Shown: piece after piece, positions 18,263 to 25,967 of the stretch | Numbering within the stretch: position 1 is the first letter of the stretch | Layout: each line of letters starts with the position of its first letter | Source: Rhodospirillales bacterium | Lineage (GTDB): Bacteria; Pseudomonadota; Alphaproteobacteria; Rhodospirillales; 2-12-FULL-67-15 | Length of the DNA: 34,947 nt | Direction: 5' to 3' | Assembly (NCBI GenBank): GCA_016872535.1 | Contig: VGZQ01000030.1 | Coordinates: forward strand, 1 to 34,947 | Program-made: the position numbers and the translations under genes | The notes under the pieces: generated by a model | The model's database searches: none | What the model was told of the DNA's origin: nothing | What the model saw: only the letters and a program-made list of their open reading frames with translations

Positions 18263-18275
18263 GCGGCGAAGCCGC
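18263..18275 (-). terminator. Possible weak terminator hairpin after the MBL-fold gene
   Basis: GCGGC-GAA-GCCGC forms a 5-bp GC stem 16 nt past the stop of the leftward MBL-fold gene. No T run follows on that strand, so intrinsic termination is doubtful. Confidence 0.25.
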
Positions 18276-18290
18276 GTGTAACAACGAGGT

Positions 18291-19064
18291 TCACGGAACT
18301 TCGACGATCATGCCGTCGTAGGCGACTTCGACCGGCGCCACCCTCTTCTCAAGGGTCGCGTGATCGAGGGCGACGCTGAGGTGGGTCAGGATCGCCCGCC
18401 GGGGCTTTACCTGGGCGATCCATTCGAGCGCCCGGTCGACATGGGCGTGGGTCGGGTGCGGCGCCGCCCCGAAGCTGGAGACGATCCAGGCCTCGACTCC
18501 GTTAAGGGTCCGGTAAGCTTCCTCGGTCATATTGACGAGGTCGGTCGAGAAGCCGATCGGCCCGAACCGGAACCCGAGGGTGCGCGAAAACCCGTGGTCC
18601 TGGTCGAAGGGCATGACCTCGATCGACCCCACCCGGAAGGGTCTTCCGGGAACGATCTCATGGGGGTCGATGCAGGGCTTATAGAAATTCGTCGAACCGT
18701 GCCGCAGCGGCGCCACCACGTACCCGAACCGCTCGCCGATCACCTTGAGGGTGGCGGCGTCGGCGTACGCGGGTATGCGCGCGTCCATGGCCCGGTTGAG
18801 CGCCCGCAAGTCGTCGATCCCGTGCAGGTGGTCGGCGTGGGCGTGGGTGTAGAGCACCGCGTCGATCCGGCTCACGCCTTCCCGCAGCAGCTGCTCGCGC
18901 AGGTCCGGCGACGTGTCCACCAGGATGCGGGTCTCGCCCTCCTCGACCATAATCGAGGGTCGAAGCCGCCGGTTCTTGGGCTCGGCCGGGTCGCACGCCC
19001 CCCAGCCGACCCCCACCCCGGGAGTCCCCGTCGATGATCCGGTGCCCAAAAACGTTATTTTCAT
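18291..19064 (-). CDS. MBL-fold metallohydrolase (PhnP-like)
   Basis: Metallo-beta-lactamase-fold hydrolase of 257 residues. The metal-binding motif is THAHADH (His74, His76, Asp78, His79), preceded by GTGSSTGTPG at the N-terminus, a hallmark of the PhnP/RNase Z-like branch. Further ligands are probably the His of DQDHGF, the Asp of GFSTD and the HPTHAHV histidines. PhnP cleaves phosphoribosyl 1,2-cyclic phosphate; many relatives sit next to tatD without any phosphonate genes, as here, so a general phosphodiesterase role is safer. Its ATG overlaps the tatD stop (TAATG), showing coupling within a metG-DUF924-tatD-MBL run. Confidence 0.85.
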   Translation of the reverse strand: MKITFLGTGSSTGTPGVGVGWGACDPAEPKNRRLRPSIMVEEGETRILVDTSPDLREQLLREGVSRIDAVLYTHAHADHLHGIDDLRALNRAMDARIPAYADAATLKVIGERFGYVVAPLRHGSTNFYKPCIDPHEIVPGRPFRVGSIEVMPFDQDHGFSRTLGFRFGPIGFSTDLVNMTEEAYRTLNGVEAWIVSSFGAAPHPTHAHVDRALEWIAQVKPRRAILTHLSVALDHATLEKRVAPVEVAYDGMIVEVP

Positions 19065-19852
19065 TACTTCCTCGCCTTGCCGAAGAGCCGGAAAAAGTTG
19101 GCAGTGGTGGCTTCCGCGAACGCCTCCGCCGCGAGCCCGCGGTCCTCGGCCAGCCGGGCGGCGGTCAGCGCCGTGAAGGCGGGCTCGTTGCGCTTGCCCC
19201 GGTTGGGATGGGGCGCGAGATAGGGCGCATCGGTTTCCACCAGCAGCCGGTCCAAGGGCACCTTGGCCGCGACCGCGCGCACCTCGTCCGCTTTCTTGAA
19301 GGTCACGATCCCGGAAAAGGAGATGTAGAGGCCGAGGGCAAGCGCTCCCTCCGCCAGTTCCCAGCCGGAACTGAAGCAGTGCAAGAGCCCCGCGAACGGC
19401 CCTTGCCGGTATTCGTCCCTGAGCACGCGGAGGGTGTCCTGATCCGCGTCCCGGGAATGGACCACCAGCGGCAGACCCGCATCCCTCGCCGCCGCGATAT
19501 GGGCCCGGAACGAGTGTTCCTGGTCGGCCTTGGGGCTGTGCTCGTAATAGAAATCGAGGCCGGTTTCCCCGAACCCGACCACCTTGGGATGATCGGCGAG
19601 GCGGGCGAGTTCGTCCGCGACCTTTTCGGGGGCGTCCTTGGCCCAGTCCTTAGCCTCGTGTGGGTGGATACCGACGGTGCAGTAGACGTTGGCGAAGCGT
19701 TCCGCCACCGCCCGCACGCCGGCAAACCGGTCGAGCCGCGTGCCGATGGTCAGCATCGTCCCCACCCCCGCTTCTCCCGCGCGGGCAACGACCGCGTCCA
19801 AATCCGGGGCGAACTCGGGGAAGTCGAGATGGCAATGGCTGTCGACGAGCAT
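19064..19852 (-). CDS. tatD: TatD-family metal-dependent DNase
   Basis: TIM-barrel amidohydrolase-type nuclease of 262 residues, the standard TatD size. The metal-binding HxH is at the start (DSHCHLDF, His6 and His8), the glutamate ligand lies in GETGLDFYY, and later motifs include HSRDAD, LHCFSSG and ETDAPYLAPHPNRGKRNEP. Family members show 3'-5' exonuclease activity linked to DNA repair and, in other settings, apoptosis-like DNA degradation. The ATG at 19852 is chosen over upstream starts because it begins right at the first motif and has AAAGGGGGG upstream. It is overlapped by 1 nt with the MBL-fold gene. Confidence 0.93.
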   Translation of the reverse strand: MLVDSHCHLDFPEFAPDLDAVVARAGEAGVGTMLTIGTRLDRFAGVRAVAERFANVYCTVGIHPHEAKDWAKDAPEKVADELARLADHPKVVGFGETGLDFYYEHSPKADQEHSFRAHIAAARDAGLPLVVHSRDADQDTLRVLRDEYRQGPFAGLLHCFSSGWELAEGALALGLYISFSGIVTFKKADEVRAVAAKVPLDRLLVETDAPYLAPHPNRGKRNEPAFTALTAARLAEDRGLAAEAFAEATTANFFRLFGKARK

Positions 19853-19865
19853 CGCACCCCCTTTC

Positions 19866-20426
19866 CTAGAAGCTCGATCCCGGCTCGGCCAGGAACGCGA
19901 TTTCCTCGGGCGTCGAGGCGCGCCCAAGCGCCGCGTTGCGGTGGGGATAGCGGCCGAAGCGGTCGATAATCGCCTTGTGCTTCTCCGCCCAGCCCAACAA
20001 GGACTTGTCGGCGAGTCTGGCAAAACAGCGAATCGACAATTCCTGATCGCGTGGGTCTTCCGAATGCTCGAAGGGCAAATAGAGGAATGTCTTTTCCCGG
20101 TCGTCGAGTTGGCCGTCGAAACCCCGATCCACGACCCGGCGCGCCAGATCCCGGGCCTTGGCGTCGCAGGCGAAGGCCTGGGCGCTGTCGCGGTACATGT
20201 TGCGGGAAAATTGGTCGAGCACGATGATCAGCGCGAGCGCGCCCCTGGGCGTTTCGGCCCAGGAATCGAGTTCGCCGCGCGTGGCGCGCGCGTGCAGCGC
20301 GCCGAAACGCCGGCTGATCTCGGCGTCGAAGGCCGGGTTCTTCGCGAACCAGTCCTTGGACCTATGCTCCTCGAACCAGAAGGCGAGAACGGCGCCAGCA
20401 TCGGCGGAGAGGGAGTTTTCGGTCAT
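19866..20426 (-). CDS. DUF924 family protein
   Basis: A 186-residue soluble, largely helical protein of the DUF924 (TPR-like) family. Recognisable segments are VLAFWFEEH at the N-terminus, LIIVLDQFSRNMYRDS in the centre and YLPFEHSED toward the C-terminus. No biochemical function is established for the family. The ATG at 20426 (MTENSL) is preferred; upstream in-frame codons fall in a palindromic repeat. It is 13 nt upstream of tatD and probably cotranscribed. Confidence 0.85.
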   Translation of the reverse strand: MTENSLSADAGAVLAFWFEEHRSKDWFAKNPAFDAEISRRFGALHARATRGELDSWAETPRGALALIIVLDQFSRNMYRDSAQAFACDAKARDLARRVVDRGFDGQLDDREKTFLYLPFEHSEDPRDQELSIRCFARLADKSLLGWAEKHKAIIDRFGRYPHRNAALGRASTPEEIAFLAEPGSSF

Positions 20427-20428
20427 TA

Positions 20429-20518
20429 TTCCCCCCACCCCAACCCTCCCCCGCAAGGGGGGAGGGAGAATTTAAATGAATCCCCCCTCCCCTTGCGGGA
20501 GGGGGTTAGGGGGAGGAG
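20429..20518. repeat. Palindromic REP-like repeat between metG and the DUF924 gene
   Basis: C-rich and G-rich arms of nearly 40 nt (about 20433-20470 and 20479-20516) are imperfect inverted repeats around TTTAAATGA. Each arm contains its own small hairpin (CTCCCCC-GCAA-GGGGGGAG type). This is the form of dispersed intergenic palindromes common in alphaproteobacterial genomes. It could fold as an mRNA hairpin between metG and the DUF924 gene and reduce read-through. Confidence 0.8.
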
Positions 20519-20535
20519 GGCCGCAGTAATCGCGG

Positions 20536-22182
20536 TCATGACTTCCCCTTCCCGCCCGGCCCCTTAAAGGGGGCTGACGTCACCGTCGGCCGGCCGAAGG
20601 CCTCGGCGGAAGGGATGCCTCCCGCATCCAATATGAAGCGCGGGAACACCCCTTGCGGCGCAGGCAGAGCCGTTCCCGGCTTGAGTTCGCGCCCGGGCGC
20701 GAGGGCATCGAACGCGCGCGCCTCCGCCGGCACCGCGAGCTGGTCGAGAAGCCTGCCCGAGGATTCCGGCATCAGGGGCTGGGTCAGGATCGCGAGCTTG
20801 CGCACGGTTTCCGCGAGCACGTAGAGAACGGTTCCCATCCGCGCCGGATCTTCCTTGGCCAGCTTCCACGGCGCCTGATGATCCACATAGGCGTTGGCGG
20901 CGCGGATCACCACCCAAAGCGCCTCGATCGCCTCGTGGAACGCCTGGACGTCCATCGCCGCGCGGAGTTTCACCAGAAGCCCCTCGCCCGCTTCGAGCAA
21001 GGCATGGTCTTCTTTCGTGCGCTCGGCGCGCGCAAGCCCGCCGCTTGGCTCCGGCACCTGGCCGGCGCAGTTCTTGCCGATCATCGAAAGAACCCGCTGG
21101 GCCAGGTTGCCGTAGTCGTTGGCGAGCTCGCCGTTCATGCGGTTGATCATGGCTTTGCGCGAAAAATCGCCGTCGTTGCCGAACGGCACCTCGCGCAGCA
21201 GGAAATAACGCACCGGATCGAGGCCGAATTCCTCGATCAGCCTGAACGGATCGATGACGTTGCCGACCGACTTGGAAATCTTTTGGCCCTCGTTGGTCCA
21301 CCAGCCGTGGGCGAACACGCGCTTCGGCGGCCTGACGTCGGCGGCCATCAGAAACGCCGGCCAAAAAACCGCGTGAAAGCGAAGGATATCCTTGCCGACC
21401 ATGTGCAGATCGGCGGGCCAATAGCGCCCGAGCGGATCGCCGGCGAAATCGGGATAGCCGACGGCGGTGATGTAGTTGGTCAGCGCGTCGAGCCACACGT
21501 ACATGATGTGCGCGGGATCGCCCGGCACCGGAATGCCCCAGCGAAACGAGGTGCGCGAAACGGACAGATCCTGCAGCCCGGACTTGACGAAGCTCACCAC
21601 CTCGTTGCGGCGACTGAGCGGCAGGATGAAGCCCGGATTAGCCTCGTAGAAATCGAGCAACGGCTTTTGCCAGGCGGAGAGCCGGAAGAAATAGCTCGGC
21701 TCCTCCACCCATTCGACCGGCGCGCCGGAGGGAGCAAGTTTCTTCCCGTCCGGGCTCGCCGTCAGCTCGCTTTCGTCGTAGAACGCCTCGTCCCGCACCG
21801 CGTACCAGCCCTTGTAGGCGCCGAGATAGACGTGGCCGTTGGCCTTCAGTTTCTCCCACAGCGCCTGACAGGAACGGAGGTGCCGCGCCTCGGTGGTGCG
21901 GATGAAATCGTCGTTGGAAAAGTTCATGGCCCGGCAAAGGGCGCGGAAGTTCTCCGACACCTTGTCGGTGAAGGGTTTCGGCTCCATCCCCGCGTCGCGG
22001 GCGGATTTCTCCACCTTTTGGCCGTGCTCGTCGGTGCCGGTGAGGAAGCGCACGTCGAAGCCGTCGAGGCGCTTGAAGCGCGCGAGCACGTCGCACGCGA
22101 GCGACGTGTAGGCGTGCCCGATGTGGGGCACGTCGTTGACGTAATAGATCGGAGTCGTGACGTAGAACGTGCGCGCGGTCAT
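20536..22182 (-). CDS. metG: Methionyl-tRNA synthetase
   Basis: Class I aminoacyl-tRNA synthetase that charges tRNA-Met, 548 residues. The HIGH motif appears as PHIGHAY (20-23 region) and the KMSKS motif as KISKS (301-305). Other family marks are FLTGTDEHGQK and YVWLDALTNY. There is no C-terminal EMAP-like domain, and the zinc-knuckle cysteines of the E. coli enzyme are not visible; both are usual for the short alphaproteobacterial type. The ATG at 22182 (MTARTFYVTTPIYY) is chosen at the family's normal N-terminus, with AAGGA about 10 nt upstream. In related genomes metG follows holB directly; here a 5.7-kb accessory block lies between them. Confidence 0.96.
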   Translation of the reverse strand: MTARTFYVTTPIYYVNDVPHIGHAYTSLACDVLARFKRLDGFDVRFLTGTDEHGQKVEKSARDAGMEPKPFTDKVSENFRALCRAMNFSNDDFIRTTEARHLRSCQALWEKLKANGHVYLGAYKGWYAVRDEAFYDESELTASPDGKKLAPSGAPVEWVEEPSYFFRLSAWQKPLLDFYEANPGFILPLSRRNEVVSFVKSGLQDLSVSRTSFRWGIPVPGDPAHIMYVWLDALTNYITAVGYPDFAGDPLGRYWPADLHMVGKDILRFHAVFWPAFLMAADVRPPKRVFAHGWWTNEGQKISKSVGNVIDPFRLIEEFGLDPVRYFLLREVPFGNDGDFSRKAMINRMNGELANDYGNLAQRVLSMIGKNCAGQVPEPSGGLARAERTKEDHALLEAGEGLLVKLRAAMDVQAFHEAIEALWVVIRAANAYVDHQAPWKLAKEDPARMGTVLYVLAETVRKLAILTQPLMPESSGRLLDQLAVPAEARAFDALAPGRELKPGTALPAPQGVFPRFILDAGGIPSAEAFGRPTVTSAPFKGPGGKGKS

Positions 22183-22648
22183 CGTCTGCGGTTCCTTATC
22201 GCGGGCCCGGACCATAAAGCATTCGTCGCGCGCTTGTCGCGCGCCGATGCGATCCCTGCGCGACAAAAGCCCGGATCGGGACGGTATTCGGACGGGATTC
22301 GCGCAAGCGAATCGGAACCAACTCGTTGATTCGCCCGCAAACCCGCGTCCGAGAAATCGTTTTTGTCGTCAAATCTCATCATTTGTCGCCATCCGTCGCT
22401 ATATCCATCGCATGTCTTCGCGCGGGGAAACGCCGCGCTCGTTGTGGGGCGCCCCAGACCTTGTCACCGGTCCCGGTTGCGTTAATTTTAGCGAGTTGAT
22501 AGGCTATATATCCTATTATATGTATTAAGTCAATATTTTTCTGAAATTACGGAAATTAGTCTTTAACAGGCATGCATTGATTTGGTTTTAATCGTTTATT
22601 ATCATTCTTAATCTTTTTGATTAAATATGATTCAACCGAGGCTGATCA
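22183..22648. other. Gene-free region between metG and the ParE-type TA module
   Basis: A 466-nt divergent intergenic region. The metG-proximal half is GC-rich and contains the perfect palindrome GGGGCGCCCC (22446-22455). The right half, from about 22485, turns strongly AT-rich, unlike the rest of the chromosome. It holds the inverted repeat ATAGG...CCTAT (22499-22516) and a promoter candidate for the antitoxin. No coding frame or RNA gene is convincing. Confidence 0.6.
22577..22605 (+). promoter_or_regulatory. Candidate promoter of the RHH/ParE toxin-antitoxin operon
   Basis: TTGATT (22577-22582) and TATCAT (22600-22605) are separated by 17 nt and match the sigma70 consensus at 4/6 and 5/6 positions. 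They lie about 44 nt before the antitoxin ATG, which has CGAGG as SD. Confidence 0.45.
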
Positions 22649-22906
22649 ATGGATAGCAAGGTCCTGACCGCCCATGTACCAATCGAGCTCGCGAACAAAG
22701 TCGACCAGATGGCCGCGCGCCTGGAACGCTCGCGGGCCTGGATCGTGAAGCAGGCGCTCGCCGCCTGGATCGACCAGGAAGAAGAGCGCCGCCGCCTCAC
22801 CCTCGAAGCGCTCGCCGACGTGGACGCGGGCCGCGTCGCCGACCATCGCGCCGCGCGGGCATGGGCGGAAAGTCTCGATTCCGATAAACCGCTGCCGCCC
22901 CGCTGA
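22649..22906 (+). CDS. Ribbon-helix-helix antitoxin (ParD/CopG-like)
   Basis: An 85-residue antitoxin. The N-terminus gives the RHH fold: strand SKVLTAHVP, helix IELANKVDQMAARL, turn, then helix SRAWIVKQALAAWI. An acidic C-terminal half (residues 45-85) would wrap the toxin. RHH antitoxins bind their own promoter as dimers; the AT-rich upstream DNA with an inverted repeat fits. The TGA overlaps the toxin ATG by one base (TGATG), the usual translational coupling in TA operons. Confidence 0.85.
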   Translation: MDSKVLTAHVPIELANKVDQMAARLERSRAWIVKQALAAWIDQEEERRRLTLEALADVDAGRVADHRAARAWAESLDSDKPLPPR

Positions 22907-23181
22907 TGGAATTGAAGTGGACGCAGGCGGCGCTCGCCGACCTCGCGCGACTCTATGAATTCCTCGCCCCGGCCGATCGGCGGGCGGCGGCACGTCTCGT
23001 GCAAGCGCTCGTCTCCGCGCCGGAGACTCTGCTCGCGCATCCGCGCCTTGGCGAGAAATTGGAAGAATTCGCACCCAGGGAGGTGCGGCGCATCCTCGCC
23101 GGGCCTTACGAAATTCGTTACGAGGTCCGGGACGCGACGATTTTCGTCCTCAGGGTCTGGCATACGCGCGAGGAGCGGTAG
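22906..23181 (+). CDS. ParE/RelE-family toxin
   Basis: A 91-residue toxin of the ParE/RelE fold. Family segments are MELKWTQAALADLARLYEFLAP at the N-terminus, the central RPPLGEKL-like stretch HPRLGEKLEEF, and the C-terminal strands REVRRILAGPYEIRYEV and IFVLRVWHTREER. The conserved pattern of R-x-h, YEI-Y and h-VWH-R-R is that of ParE-type toxins. ParE members poison gyrase and RelE members cleave mRNA; sequence alone suggests ParE more than RelE. Immediately downstream lies a displaced piece of the EamA gene. Confidence 0.85.
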   Translation: MELKWTQAALADLARLYEFLAPADRRAAARLVQALVSAPETLLAHPRLGEKLEEFAPREVRRILAGPYEIRYEVRDATIFVLRVWHTREER

Positions 23182-23190
23182 GACGTTCGG

Positions 23191-23320
23191 TCAGGTCTGA
23201 TCGACCCCGCCCTCGTCCCGACCCTGCCCCTCCCCGTGCCCATGCCGGTGGTGCAGGTCCGGGTAATGGGCGTGGCGGTGGACCAGCCGTTCGTGCCGGT
23301 GGCGGTGGCTGTGGGGCTCG
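23191..23320 (-). pseudogene. Displaced 3' end of the EamA transporter gene
   Basis: Read leftward, this stretch encodes the conserved His-rich end of the EamA protein (EPHSHRHRHERLVHRHAHY...HGHGEG) in the same frame and then its own ending GQGRDEGGVDQT before TGA at 23191. It has no start. The right 94 bp are a near-exact copy of 25998-26091. It is either the original chromosomal 3' end separated from the gene by the methyltransferase cassette, or an imported copy. Confidence 0.8.
23227..23320 (+). repeat. Left copy of 94-bp direct repeat (EamA 3' end)
   Basis: Matches 25998-26091 at 93 of 94 positions, in the same orientation and 2771 bp apart; the one difference is C at 23233 against T at 26004. 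Identity stops abruptly at 23320/23321. Confidence 0.92.
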
Positions 23321-23421
23321 TGACATTGCAAACACATCTGGCAAGCGCCTCAGGTATCGTCAACCTAGTAGCGCCTGACTTCCGCCGCAAGGCCGCGAGA
23401 ATGTTGTGGCTTCGAAAAAAG

Positions 23422-24489
23422 TTATTTGGATCGAAGCGCTGACTTTCTCTGCCATGCGGCGGCTTTCTTTCGCTGCGGCGCCGCGAGCTTCGGTTTAGGG
23501 CCAACACTCCGCGCACCGCGTAATGCAGCCTCAAATCGCCGCTGCACTTCTTCTGGACTGCATAGTTCGTCTTCCTTTTTCTTCATATAACGGCCTCGGA
23601 TCAACTTGAATGGACCCGTAAGTGGGCATACGCGAAGTGAATCGCTAAAAAATATCACTTCGGAGCCCTCGCGTGTATCCCGCGCACTATAGCCAAGGCT
23701 ATATGTCAATCTCTGGCAGCCCTTGTACATCTCGCGAATCGCGTGCGCGTTGTCATACGACACGATCCACCGCTGCCGAACGAGTTTGCCAAGAACAAAC
23801 TCCGAAACATCCGCGTGGTCTTTGTGCTGATAGAAGTCGTAGTAAAGATTCCGGCCCTGTATGTAATAGGGGGGATCAAGATAGATCAATGTCTTTGCTG
23901 GCCAATCAGCAACTTTCGCCTTCAAGAACTTCAGCGCATCCATCCTGGTGAGATTGATGCGCCGCTTCATCTTCGCGATTGATTCAATCCTGTAGACCAA
24001 TTCCGTTCGATTAAACCGAGCGTTAATTCCCCACTCGCCCGTTTGTCTCCGACCACCAATGACGCCTCCGTTCAAGATGCCAGATCGATTCGTCCTATTG
24101 AGAAAGAACGTCGCAAATCCAAGCTCAAGATTATCGTGGTCGCGCTGATGTCCAAAAATGCGCTTTTGCTTGTCCCAGGATTTTAGCGTGAGAGGTATGT
24201 CTCGGATCAGTTTACAGAGCTCATCTGTTTTGTTGAGGACGCTATGCCAAAATGCATAAACCGGCCGGCTAAGATCGTTTATATGAATACGCGAAACGTA
24301 ATCATGAAACAGGAGTTCGAGACCAATTGCGGCACCACCTGCATATGCTTCGACGTATTCGCCATCTAAAAGGTCGTTTTCCTTGATGAGTTCTTTGACG
24401 TACCCCGCGAGCTTACCTTTGCCTCCGGGATATCGGAGGGGCGTGTAGTGGATGAGTCGGCGCGGCTGCGATGGCTCGGTTCGCGTCAT
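23422..24489 (-). CDS. D12-class (Dam-like) DNA N6-adenine methyltransferase
   Basis: Site-specific DNA methyltransferase of 355 residues that transfers a methyl group from SAM to adenine N6. Dam/D12 family marks are RYPGGKGKL (19-27), the SAM-binding region VEAYAGGAAIGLELL (47-60), and the catalytic DPPYY beginning at Asp205. The C-terminus ends in a Lys/Ala/Arg-rich tail (PQRKKAAAWQRKSALRSK). The ATG at 24489 overlaps the upstream gene's TGA (ATGA), so it is translationally coupled to the ParB-like protein; the longer upstream start is rejected for this reason. No cognate restriction endonuclease is recognisable in the cassette. The recognition sequence cannot be predicted here. Confidence 0.88.
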   Translation of the reverse strand: MTRTEPSQPRRLIHYTPLRYPGGKGKLAGYVKELIKENDLLDGEYVEAYAGGAAIGLELLFHDYVSRIHINDLSRPVYAFWHSVLNKTDELCKLIRDIPLTLKSWDKQKRIFGHQRDHDNLELGFATFFLNRTNRSGILNGGVIGGRRQTGEWGINARFNRTELVYRIESIAKMKRRINLTRMDALKFLKAKVADWPAKTLIYLDPPYYIQGRNLYYDFYQHKDHADVSEFVLGKLVRQRWIVSYDNAHAIREMYKGCQRLTYSLGYSARDTREGSEVIFFSDSLRVCPLTGPFKLIRGRYMKKKEDELCSPEEVQRRFEAALRGARSVGPKPKLAAPQRKKAAAWQRKSALRSK

Positions 24490-25826
24490 GGGTGCCAAAT
24501 GTGTTCGAAAAAAAGTTGCGCATTGTCCCAAGCAACTTTGAGTTCGCGTTCCTGCGGCGAATAGAAGCGGTTGTGAACATAGTTATGTAAGGTGCCCGTA
24601 AATAGTGGGCTATGTTTGTCGTTGATCCCCTTGCTAACGCCATCGAGATTCTTTTTCGGCACACCCTTTTTCACCATCTCGGCGATAGCCTCGCTGACTT
24701 TTTGCCGAAGATTCTTGTCCTGCTGGCGCCTACCCATCGTCACCGTGAGTGGAATCCCTGCCGCAGTAAGATGATGATCCACCGACTGTTCGAGGAAAAC
24801 GCGAAACAGGACAGAAATCGAGTGCGGGTATTCCGAAAGAAGCAGCGTACGCAATTCTTTTGTGATCTCCGCGATCTTGGCGTTCGTGACCGTGAGATAG
24901 CAGTCGCGCGGGATCAGTGTCTTGCGAACCGGAGCAGGCTTAGGTCTCGGCTTCGGCTTTGGCACCGGTTTAAAGTCGCGCTCACCCAATTCATCAACCG
25001 GCTTCATTTTGCCGGTTCTCTTGGCGAGATTAGGCAAGTCTTTGCCTAATTTGGTGACATATGCCACCATTTGCTCCTTGCTCTTTAGCTGGCTGACGTT
25101 CACCGCTTCGGTGGCAAGCTCAAGGACGACACGGCGTAGCGGTTTGATCACTTCGGCTGCGGACAAATCGGTTTTCAATTTCGAATCGGCAATATCGACG
25201 CCAAACTTGGCGCGCACTGCGGGCGTCGATAGAAGTCGATCCAGGGTCGAGATCGGAAACCAGGACTCAATTGCACCCTTTTCTTCGTCACTCAGCGAAC
25301 CATACGTGGTCACGAGGTCGAGCGCCTGAAGGGCCGGATCGCGACCACGGAACCGCGCGGTCGCCATACCGCCCCAATTCACAATCCCACTACCCTGATT
25401 CTCTCCGGTGTGGCGCTGCGTGAGCCACGTGGCGGCATCAGCGCGATCATCGATCTCGAAACAATCTATCGGTTCAATACTCTTAACGGCGAATTGCTTC
25501 GCCAAATCTTCAAGACGCTTCTTGACCGGAGCACGCACTTCAAGGTCATTCATCAGGGCCGGGTTGTGAAGCAATCGAATCGTCGCGAGACGGCGATTGC
25601 CCTCCAGGACGATGTACTTCCCGCGCTCGTCAGCTGATTTCAGAACGAGCCAGCGATCCATAGGATTGAGGCCGTCTGTCACGATGCTTTCCGCGAGGAC
25701 GACTAGCTTCACATCCTGATCTTCGATGATCTTCTGGAGCGCTTCGCGCTGGCTGCTCGCCTTGCTGATCCGTGGGTTTTGCAGATCAAGCAATAACTCA
25801 TCGATGTCCAGCGGCTTACTCGCCAT
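24486..25826 (-). CDS. ParB/Srx-fold protein with possible HEPN-like C-terminal domain
   Basis: A 446-residue protein with a ParB/sulfiredoxin-type N-terminal domain: LLLDLQNPRI (11-20), an ESIVTDGLNP motif (46-55), and YIVLEGNRRLATIRLL (71-86) with the EGNRR box that binds nucleotide in ParB-like proteins. The middle is helical, followed by a Pro/Lys linker (KPVPKPKPRPKPAPVRK). The last 110 residues are helical and end in TLHNYVHNRFYSP and VAWDNAQLFFEHIW, a pattern I associate with HEPN-like RNase domains; this is a suggestion only. The ATG at 25826 follows GGAGG at 5 nt and replaces a longer unsupported start. Coupled to the adenine methyltransferase, it is a candidate effector of a defence pair. 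Confidence 0.7.
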   Translation of the reverse strand: MASKPLDIDELLLDLQNPRISKASSQREALQKIIEDQDVKLVVLAESIVTDGLNPMDRWLVLKSADERGKYIVLEGNRRLATIRLLHNPALMNDLEVRAPVKKRLEDLAKQFAVKSIEPIDCFEIDDRADAATWLTQRHTGENQGSGIVNWGGMATARFRGRDPALQALDLVTTYGSLSDEEKGAIESWFPISTLDRLLSTPAVRAKFGVDIADSKLKTDLSAAEVIKPLRRVVLELATEAVNVSQLKSKEQMVAYVTKLGKDLPNLAKRTGKMKPVDELGERDFKPVPKPKPRPKPAPVRKTLIPRDCYLTVTNAKIAEITKELRTLLLSEYPHSISVLFRVFLEQSVDHHLTAAGIPLTVTMGRRQQDKNLRQKVSEAIAEMVKKGVPKKNLDGVSKGINDKHSPLFTGTLHNYVHNRFYSPQERELKVAWDNAQLFFEHIWHP

Positions 25827-25967
25827 TGACCTCCTCCCTCGGTTGCTGGCGGCAACTTTACCGGGCGCCCCGGATTGGGTAAAGGAGGGCGGTCCTACGG
25901 ACGTACTATGGCGATCCGGAACGGCACACAGGTGGGGCATGTGGTGTCATCCGGATAAATATGAAAT

